A stretch of 9,494 nucleotides of DNA, from assembly GCA_905215095.1 (NCBI GenBank), contig CAJMOL010000039.1, forward strand, positions 1 through 9,494, read 5' to 3'. Under the pieces are notes generated by a model that worked only from the letters and a program-made list of their open reading frames with translations, was not told the origin of the DNA and made no database searches. Position 1 is the stretch's first letter. Each line of letters begins with the position of its first letter. Both the position numbers and the translations under genes were made by a program. The stretch is from an uncultured bacterium (GTDB lineage Bacteria; Actinomycetota; Coriobacteriia; Coriobacteriales; Coriobacteriaceae). Below are positions 1 to 4,491 of this stretch, piece by piece.

Positions 1-1373
1 CCATAAACGTTTGTGGTCAACGTGCCGACGACTTGTTGGGAGCTATTGCTGACAACTTCAAAGACGACGCCTTTCGCCGGCTGCTCTAGGCCGGACTCAT
101 TGTTATCGCCATGATCCTTAAACTTCGAGATTTCAAGGTCAAAGGCGATGGGGATGTTGGGAATACGGCTTTCGAGCTCAACGATACCCGTATCTCCGAG
201 TTGCTCGGCACCGACGGTGTAGCTCCAGCTGTCGTTTGAAATCAGGTAGCCCTCGGGCGCTTTCGATTCGTAGATGGTAAAGGTGCCCAGAGGAACGTCA
301 TTGAGGATCGCCCGTCCGTTTTCGTCAGTCGTAAGGGTGCGAGTCCAGCCGGGAGTTGATTGCGAGACGCAGGTGAATTCAGCGCCCGCAAGCGACGCTC
401 CAACCTGGGCGCCGGCATCCGTGGCGGCATCGATTTTTGCAATACGCAAGGTGATGGTGCCGGGCTGCTCGTTAATAGTGACATGTTCGCCGCTGTTTTG
501 TGTGGTGAAGGCTATTCGGTCGCTTCGAGGGATATAGCCTGCCGGGGCTTTGGTTTCGACCAGGTAATATGCCGTATTGGGCAAAAGTGTTGCTTGTGCA
601 CGCCCGTTTTCGTCCATCTGGATAGTGCCGACACGTGCATCGCCCGCACTTTCAAAGATATCGAAGGTTGCGCCACCGAGTCTGTAGGTGTCGTTGCCGG
701 CGGTGATGCCAGCCTGGGACGATTGTTTTTGGAAAGATACGGAGACGGCGGGCAGAACATAGAGCATGTCCTGGTGTCGACCCTCGCCCGAGACCGGGCC
801 GTGATAACGCCTGGCTCGATGTGGGGCTGCCTTAATAGATCCGGACTTAGCGCTCTCGTAGAGCCAACGTGCAGCCGCTACGGCCTCGGCGTTTTCGTAA
901 AACCTACCGCTCCTGGCAACTCCCTTGCTATTTGTATACGAATAGGTGCCGTCGGGGCGCGTGGTTCCGTTGAGCATCCACACGGCAATCTGGGTGGCGG
1001 CACGGGCGAGATCGGGCGACAGATTGTGGCCGCCAAAGGATGTACTGGAGGGGTATCCGTGACAGACGATGGCGGCAAATTCGTCATCGAGCCATGTCCA
1101 GCCCTGGCTATATGTGCGCCATGGCCCTCCCGGCTTGCTGGGGCCGGGGCAGTCTTGATTCATGCAGTACGAAATCGAAGTGTCCTGTGCCTCGTATTTA
1201 CCGACGCCGAAGGGGCCGCAACCGTCGCTTATGGTGCGGAAATTAAGGGCGTCACTCCCGTCGACGGCGAGTGCGGCTCCTGGTGCCAGGCAGCCGATCA
1301 GAAAAAAGAGGAGCAGGAGCAGCGGACCTGTTGCGATTGCGCTGTGGACAGAGTGCGTGGGTGCGTTGGACAT
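1..1373 (-). CDS. Thioester-domain surface adhesin with SpaA/Cna-B-like repeats (N-terminal part, C-terminus beyond window)
   Basis: The reverse strand is open from an ATG at 1373-1371 to the window edge: 457 codons, no stop seen. AAGGAG lies 5 bases before the ATG. Residues 16-36 are hydrophobic and end in a likely signal-peptidase site (ALA before VDG). Residues about 45-200 look like a thioester domain: YCMN with Cys70 and TQIAVW with Gln128 are the two motifs whose Cys and Gln form an internal thioester in Gram-positive adhesins, which can bond covalently to host ligands. Prealbumin-like SpaA domains follow at about 205-302 and 303-408, each with the Glu box (ETKAPAGY 273-280, ESKAPEGY 369-376), and a third begins near 412. 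In this family a Lys, an Asn/Asp and that Glu make an isopeptide bond. A cell-wall sorting signal would be expected in the missing end. Domain calls are by eye; the ligand is unknown. Confidence 0.87.
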   Translation of the reverse strand, partial: MSNAPTHSVHSAIATGPLLLLLFFLIGCLAPGAALAVDGSDALNFRTISDGCGPFGVGKYEAQDTSISYCMNQDCPGPSKPGGPWRTYSQGWTWLDDEFAAIVCHGYPSSTSFGGHNLSPDLARAATQIAVWMLNGTTRPDGTYSYTNSKGVARSGRFYENAEAVAAARWLYESAKSGSIKAAPHRARRYHGPVSGEGRHQDMLYVLPAVSVSFQKQSSQAGITAGNDTYRLGGATFDIFESAGDARVGTIQMDENGRAQATLLPNTAYYLVETKAPAGYIPRSDRIAFTTQNSGEHVTINEQPGTITLRIAKIDAATDAGAQVGASLAGAEFTCVSQSTPGWTRTLTTDENGRAILNDVPLGTFTIYESKAPEGYLISNDSWSYTVGAEQLGDTGIVELESRIPNIPIAFDLEISKFKDHGDNNESGLEQPAKGVVFEVVSNSSQQVVGTLTTNVY

Positions 1374-1627
1374 GGCTGCTCCTTATCCCTCGTGCGTCGC
1401 ACGGGGAGGCTGCGACGCGTAGGATGAGGCTACCCCCGAGGTTCATGCGGGTAAGTACCGGAGCCTGACCAAAAGCTTGCCCAATTCCTGACAAATTGAG
1501 CTCAAATACAACAATCAAGCAAAAGTGCAGGTAGAAGATAGGGAGAACAGGAAGTCAAAGGTCCTCGTCTCCACAATTGACGCGATTTTCAAACGAATCT
1601 CCACAGCTAAAACAAACATCGCCACCC
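1374..1627 (-). promoter_or_regulatory. Adhesin leader region with two overlapping hairpins
   Basis: No gene is seen here. In the adhesin's leader, two inverted repeats share bases: CGTGCG-T-CGCACG (1391-1403) and GCGTCGCA / TGCGACGC around a 9-base loop (1394-1418). They cannot form together, and they sit about 7 to 35 bases upstream of the adhesin's ribosome binding site at 1379-1384. A TTGACT hexamer (minus strand, 1558-1553) could be a -35 box, but only a poor -10 follows it, so no promoter is called. I could not match the leader to a known riboswitch. Confidence 0.35.
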
Positions 1628-1657
1628 TTGTATCGAACAAGACAACCGCGTTATACT
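1628..1657 (+). promoter_or_regulatory. Promoter of tRNA-Gly
   Basis: TTGTAT (1628-1633) and TATACT (1652-1657) resemble the housekeeping sigma -35 and -10 boxes with an 18-base spacer. The -10 ends 13 bases before the mature tRNA 5' end, the distance expected for a short 5' leader removed by RNase P. Confidence 0.6.
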
Positions 1658-1670
1658 AGCCAACACACAA

Positions 1671-1745
1671 GCGGGCATCGCCAAGTGGTAAGGCATCAGC
1701 TTCCCAAGCTGACACTCGCGGGTTCGAGTCCCGTTGCCCGCTCCA
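1671..1745 (+). tRNA. tRNA-Gly, anticodon CCC, CCA encoded
   Basis: The 7-bp acceptor stem is GCGGGCA (1671-1677) with TGCCCGC (1735-1741), followed by discriminator T at 1742 and a genome-encoded CCA (1743-1745). The anticodon stem TCAGC/GCTGA closes the loop TTCCCAA, giving anticodon CCC at 1703-1705, which reads the glycine codon GGG. The T-arm is GCGGG-TTCGAGT-CCCGT. It has its own promoter and terminator, so it is a single-gene transcript. Its 3' end is copied twice downstream and its T-arm once in inverted form (see the repeats at 1801-2067). Confidence 0.97.
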
Positions 1746-1756
1746 GCTAGAAGCAC

Positions 1757-1789
1757 AAGCACGGCACCATTACGGTGCCGTGCTTTTTT
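1757..1789 (+). terminator. Intrinsic terminator after tRNA-Gly
   Basis: A perfect 12-bp stem, AAGCACGGCACC (1757-1768) with GGTGCCGTGCTT (1774-1785), has the 5-base loop ATTAC and runs into six Ts (1784-1789). It begins 11 bases after the tRNA CCA end. Confidence 0.93.
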
Positions 1790-1800
1790 CAATAAAGCGC

Positions 1801-1815
1801 CGGGACTCGAACCCG
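1801..1815 (-). repeat. Inverted 15-base copy of the tRNA-Gly T-arm
   Basis: CGGGACTCGAACCCG is the exact reverse complement of tRNA positions 1719-1733 (15 of 15). It lies just downstream of the tRNA terminator. It may be the remnant of another tRNA 3' end on the minus strand, or part of a repeat unit carrying tRNA pieces. The T-arm is conserved among tRNAs, so the source need not be this glycine tRNA. Confidence 0.8.
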
Positions 1816-1834
1816 ACAGGGTGCGAGCGTAAAG

Positions 1835-1883
1835 CAAACGCGAAGCGTTTGTAGCGAGCAGGCGAAGGCGCCGACAGGCGCCT
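1835..1883. repeat. Pair of tight mini-hairpins
   Basis: CAAACGC-GAA-GCGTTTG (1835-1851) is a perfect 7-bp stem with a GAA triloop, and AGGCGCC-GACA-GGCGCCT (1866-1883) is a perfect 7-bp stem with a 4-base loop. The first is tipped by GCGAAGC, known from biophysical work as an unusually stable DNA mini-hairpin. GCGAGC or GCGAAG motifs recur at 1823, 1840, 1854, 1862 and 1901, giving this stretch a repetitive texture. Confidence 0.75.
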
Positions 1884-1885
1884 GA

Positions 1886-1937
1886 AGCCGGTGCGGATTT
1901 GCGAAGCAAATACGCGGATGTCCCGTTGCCCGCTCCA
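1886..1937 (+). repeat. 52-base repeat unit, copy 1: mini-hairpin plus tRNA 3' tail
   Basis: The unit has a stem-loop, ATTTGC-GAA-GCAAAT (1897-1911), extended by GCG/CGC across one G-A mismatch. It then carries GTCCCGTTGCCCGCTCCA (1920-1937), which is identical over 18 bases to the tRNA-Gly 3' end including CCA (1728-1745). No 5' half of a tRNA is present, so this is not a functional tRNA gene. Confidence 0.88.
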
Positions 1938-2015
1938 TCGAGTGCGGGAGACATGGGGACGGCCAATTCAACAAAGTCTTCCCCCGCGGCTTCGTGAGGC
2001 TGAGGAGATCGCCGC

Positions 2016-2067
2016 AGCCGGTGCGTATTTGCGAAGCAAATGCGCGGACGTCCCGTTGCTTGCTCCA
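2016..2067 (+). repeat. 52-base repeat unit, copy 2
   Basis: This matches copy 1 at 47 of 52 positions. The five differences are at 2026, 2042, 2049, 2060 and 2061. Two of them (2026 and 2042) face each other in the stem and turn the G-A mismatch of copy 1 into a T-G wobble, so the stem grows to GCGTATTTGC-GAA-GCAAATGCGC. The tRNA tail has two changes (TGCTTGCTCCA). Confidence 0.88.
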
Positions 2068-2119
2068 ATTCCAAAATGTTAGGTTAATGCCTGCTGCCCA
2101 TACTTGCACCCGCGCACGG

Positions 2120-2125
2120 TACAAT
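2120..2125 (+). promoter_or_regulatory. purB: Probable -10 box of the purB promoter
   Basis: TACAAT fits a -10 element and lies 44 bases before the purB ATG. The only -35-like hexamer, TTGCAC at 2104-2109, is just 10 bases upstream, which is too close, so the -35 is unassigned. No PurR-like or purine riboswitch element is recognised. Confidence 0.4.
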
Positions 2126-2169
2126 GGTTGGGTTACGACCAACGTGCCAATAACCAAAAAGGAGCCGCT

Positions 2170-3516
2170 ATGATCGATCGCTATACCCGCCCGGAGATGG
2201 GACACATCTTCTCCCTCGAGAACAAGTACGCCATTTGGCAGGAAATCGAGGTTCTGGCCTGCGAGGCCCAGGCGGAGCTCGGCAAGATCGGTATTTCCAA
2301 AGAAGAGGCCCAGTGGATTCGCGACCACGCCAACTTTGAGAAGGCGAAGGTTGACGAGATCGAGGAGGTCACGCGCCACGATGTCATCGCCTTCCTGACC
2401 AACATGAAGGAATATATCGACGCCGATGTTCCCGAGGGCGAGCCCAAGCCTAGCCGCTGGGTTCACTACGGTATGACCAGCTCCGACCTGGGTGATACTG
2501 CTCTGTGCTATCAACTTACTCAGGCGTGTGACCTGATTATCGAGGACGTCAAGAAGCTTGGCGTGATCTGCAAACGCCGCGCCTTCGAGGAGCGCAATAC
2601 GCTCTGCGCCGGCCGCACCCATGGCATCCATGCCGAGCCGATGACCTTCGGTATGAAGTTTGGCTCTTGGGCATGGGAGCTCAAGCGCGATCTCGATCGT
2701 CTTGAGGATGCTCGCAAGAACGTTGCCTTCGGTGCCATCTCCGGTGCCGTCGGCACCTACAGCTCCATCGAGCCGTTCGTCGAGGAGTACGTCTGCGAGC
2801 ACCTGGGCCTGGTCCACGATCCGCTGTCCACGCAGGTCATCAGTCGCGATCACCACGCCTACCTTGCCGGCGTGCTTGCCACTACAGCGGCCACCTGCGA
2901 GCGCATCGCGACCGAGGTCCGCAACCTGCAGAAGACCGATACGCTCGAGGCCGAGGAGCCCTTCCGCAAGGGCCAAAAGGGCAGCTCCGCCATGCCGCAC
3001 AAGCGCAACCCCATCACCATGGAGAAGGTCTGCGGCCTGTCGCGCGTCGTGAAGGCCAACGCGCAGGTTGCCTTCGACAACGTCGCCCTGTGGCACGAGC
3101 GTGACATTTCGCACTCCTCTGCCGAGCGCGTCGCCCAGGCCGACAGCTTCATCGCCCTCGACCACATGTTCCAGTGCCTCATTCGCGTTATCGACGGCCT
3201 GCAGCTGTATCCGGCCCGCATGATGGCCAATCTCAACAAGACCCGCGGCCTCATCTTCTCCTCCAAGGTCCTGCTGGCCCTCGTCGATACGGGCATCACC
3301 CGCGAGGACGCCTACGCTATCGTGCAGGAAAACGCCATGGCCACCTGGCACGAGGTGCAGGATTGTGTCTCCGGCCCCACCTTTAAGGAGCGTCTCGAGG
3401 CCGATCCGCGCTGCACCGTTAGCCAGGAAAAACTCGACGAGATCTTTGATCCGTGGGACTTCCTCACCCGTATCGACACGGTCTTCGACCGCCTGGAGCA
3501 GCTGAGCTTCGAGTAG
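2170..3516 (+). CDS. purB: Adenylosuccinate lyase
   Basis: This cytoplasmic enzyme of the fumarase/aspartase superfamily acts twice in purine synthesis: it cleaves SAICAR to AICAR plus fumarate, and adenylosuccinate to AMP plus fumarate. The 448-residue length is normal for the family. Visible landmarks are the N-terminal RYTRPEM, the substrate-binding TSSDLGDT from residue 103, AGRTHGIHAEP with the likely general-acid His151, and the mobile signature loop GSSAMPHKRNP at 271-281, whose Ser273 is the expected catalytic base. All key residues are intact. The ATG at 2170 is chosen because AGGAG ends 5 bases before it; an in-frame ATG at 2104 lies upstream of the likely -10 box. It stands alone, with its own promoter and terminator and no other pur genes beside it. 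By family knowledge the active enzyme is a homotetramer. Confidence 0.97.
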   Translation: MIDRYTRPEMGHIFSLENKYAIWQEIEVLACEAQAELGKIGISKEEAQWIRDHANFEKAKVDEIEEVTRHDVIAFLTNMKEYIDADVPEGEPKPSRWVHYGMTSSDLGDTALCYQLTQACDLIIEDVKKLGVICKRRAFEERNTLCAGRTHGIHAEPMTFGMKFGSWAWELKRDLDRLEDARKNVAFGAISGAVGTYSSIEPFVEEYVCEHLGLVHDPLSTQVISRDHHAYLAGVLATTAATCERIATEVRNLQKTDTLEAEEPFRKGQKGSSAMPHKRNPITMEKVCGLSRVVKANAQVAFDNVALWHERDISHSSAERVAQADSFIALDHMFQCLIRVIDGLQLYPARMMANLNKTRGLIFSSKVLLALVDTGITREDAYAIVQENAMATWHEVQDCVSGPTFKERLEADPRCTVSQEKLDEIFDPWDFLTRIDTVFDRLEQLSFE

Positions 3517-3559
3517 GGTTAACCTAATTCGACCGCTTGCGGATGCATTTCAACCTTTG

Positions 3560-3592
3560 GCGCCTTGCCCATCTTGGGTGAGGCGCTTTTTT
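3560..3592 (+). terminator. Intrinsic terminator after purB
   Basis: GCGCCTTGCCCA (3560-3571) pairs with TGGGTGAGGCGC (3575-3586) around a 3-base loop. The 12-bp stem includes two G-T pairs and is followed by six Ts (3587-3592). It starts 44 bases after the purB stop. Confidence 0.88.
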
Positions 3593-3612
3593 ATCGCCGC
3601 ATCAGCCCCGGG

Positions 3613-3618
3613 TATAAA
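3613..3618 (+). promoter_or_regulatory. -10 box for the solute-binding/cyclase operon
   Basis: TATAAA, within TATAAAAT, lies just after the purB terminator. At 17 bases upstream is only TTTATC (3590-3595), a weak -35 inside the terminator T-run. Transcription would start near 3625, giving a leader of about 30 bases before the GTG at 3655. The ATG at 3619 abuts this box, which argues against that codon as the start. Confidence 0.5.
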
Positions 3619-3643
3619 ATGAAATCTGACTGCTGTTTCGATG

Positions 3644-3651
3644 AAGGGAGG
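3644..3651 (+). promoter_or_regulatory. Ribosome binding site deciding the GTG start
   Basis: AAGGGAGG is the only good Shine-Dalgarno match near this gene's 5' end. It sits 3 bases before GTG at 3655, a little close but usable. The upstream in-frame codons at 3565 (inside the terminator) and 3619 have no such site. Confidence 0.6.
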
Positions 3652-3654
3652 CGT

Positions 3655-4491
3655 GTGCCCGGACGTATCAAGCGAGCCGCCATCGTCTCGTTTACGCTCA
3701 TACTTCTTGTTGCCGTCTGTGTGGGCGCCCTGACGTATATCGTTCGAAGCAGTTCTTCCTCCCCGAATGAAGCCGACAAAGACCTCCCGGTTCTCAAAAT
3801 CGGCGTTACGGATAACGACCCCTATGTGTATGTCGATACCACGGGCGATTACGCCGGTATCGATATCGGCATCGCCCGCGAGGCCTGCAAGCGCGCGGGG
3901 ATCAAGCCGCAATTTATCGACATTTCTTGGAATGACCGTGACCGCCTACTCAAAAACGGCGATATCGATTGCCTGTGGTGCGACTATTCTCCCTGTTATC
4001 GCGAGGATAAGTATTACTGGACTGAGCCGTATTTGACCCTGACGGTTTCGGTCGCCGCCAAGAAAACGAGTGGCATCAATTCCTTGGCGCATCTCGATGA
4101 AAGCAAGACCATTGCGGTGATTGCGGGCTCGGTGAGCGAACGCCGATTGCTCGCAGGGGATCTGGATATCTCGCCGGACGTGCAAATCAAATCGTATGGT
4201 TCTGCCGAACTCTGCAAAGCCGCCCTCGCCAAAGGGTATGTCGACTGTTGGATGGCGGACATTCAGTCGCTTGATCGACTCGTTGCCCAGTATCCTGGCG
4301 TTTATCGTGTGTTCGCCGGCAACGTTATGACGGTTGACCTGGGCGTCGCGTTTGATGATAGCTATGAGGGGGAGTACGTCAAAAACCTCGATACCGCACT
4401 GTCCGACATGGATCGAGACGGCACGATAGAGCACATTGTGGACAATTACAAAGCAGGAGCGACGACAGGCGGGCAAGGAGCGGAATCATGA
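3655..4491 (+). CDS. Membrane-anchored solute-binding protein (SBP_bac_3-like)
   Basis: This is a 278-residue protein from the GTG at 3655. A basic start (PGRIKR) and a hydrophobic stretch at about 8-30 form a signal peptide or membrane anchor; the only Cys there (VAVC at 19-22) does not fit a lipobox, so it is probably not a lipoprotein. From residue 44 it follows the family 3 periplasmic-binding fold: LKIGVTDNDPYVYVD, GDYAGIDIGIAREA, then DCLWCDYSPCYRED and YYWTEPYL, matching the family pattern in which an Arg before a hydrophobic-PY motif contacts the amino-acid ligand. The second lobe includes IAVIAGSVSERRL and a YVDCWMAD strand. No ABC permease or ATPase is nearby. Instead its TGA overlaps the ATG of a transmembrane diguanylate cyclase by 4 bases, so it more likely acts as a sensor partner than as transport equipment. 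The ligand is unknown; amino acids are the family default. Confidence 0.85.
   Translation: MPGRIKRAAIVSFTLILLVAVCVGALTYIVRSSSSSPNEADKDLPVLKIGVTDNDPYVYVDTTGDYAGIDIGIAREACKRAGIKPQFIDISWNDRDRLLKNGDIDCLWCDYSPCYREDKYYWTEPYLTLTVSVAAKKTSGINSLAHLDESKTIAVIAGSVSERRLLAGDLDISPDVQIKSYGSAELCKAALAKGYVDCWMADIQSLDRLVAQYPGVYRVFAGNVMTVDLGVAFDDSYEGEYVKNLDTALSDMDRDGTIEHIVDNYKAGATTGGQGAES

Larger units (their letters stand above)
1746..2169. other. Gene-free mosaic between tRNA-Gly and purB
   Basis: I see no credible gene in these 424 bases. They hold, in order, the tRNA terminator, an inverted copy of the tRNA T-arm (1801-1815), two mini-hairpins (1835-1851, 1866-1883), two copies of a 52-base unit ending in the tRNA 3' tail (1886-1937 and 2016-2067), and the purB promoter and leader. 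The spacer between the two copies (1938-2015) shows only a weak imperfect pairing, GCGGGAGAC (from 1944) with GTCTTCCCCCGC (to 1987). Reading frames across this stretch exist only because the repeats lack stops; on the minus strand they translate antisense tRNA sequence. Confidence 0.8.

Noticed and set aside
360..1427. Plus-strand 355-codon open frame, cysteine- and glycine-rich
   Set aside because: It lies antisense over the adhesin gene, has no ribosome binding site or recognisable domain, and the minus-strand frame gives a coherent signal peptide, thioester domain and SpaA domains.
1440..1600. Possible c-di-GMP riboswitch before the adhesin
   Set aside because: GGGCAAGC in the leader faintly recalls the GEMM-I core, and a cyclase is nearby, but the other conserved GEMM blocks and stems are missing.
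1886..2067. A second or third tRNA-Gly gene, or an integrated island bounded by att sites
   Set aside because: Only the 3' end is copied, with no D-arm or anticodon arm. The spacing is too short for an island and no integrase is present.
1835..2067. CRISPR array
   Set aside because: There are only two long repeats with one spacer, they include tRNA sequence, and no cas gene is in the window.
1607..2074. Minus-strand 155-codon open frame
   Set aside because: It runs antisense through the tRNA and repeat units. Its peptide GNGTRTRECQLGK is the familiar translation of an antisense tRNA, a common false gene.
1789..3351. Minus-strand 520-codon open frame opposite purB
   Set aside because: It is a mirror of purB codon bias that continues into the repeat region. 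It has no domain or ribosome binding site, and purB itself has an intact active site.
3565..3654. Upstream starts at 3565 and 3619 for the solute-binding protein
   Set aside because: 3565 lies inside the purB terminator and 3619 abuts the TATAAA box. Neither has a ribosome binding site, while the GTG at 3655 does and yields a clean signal anchor.
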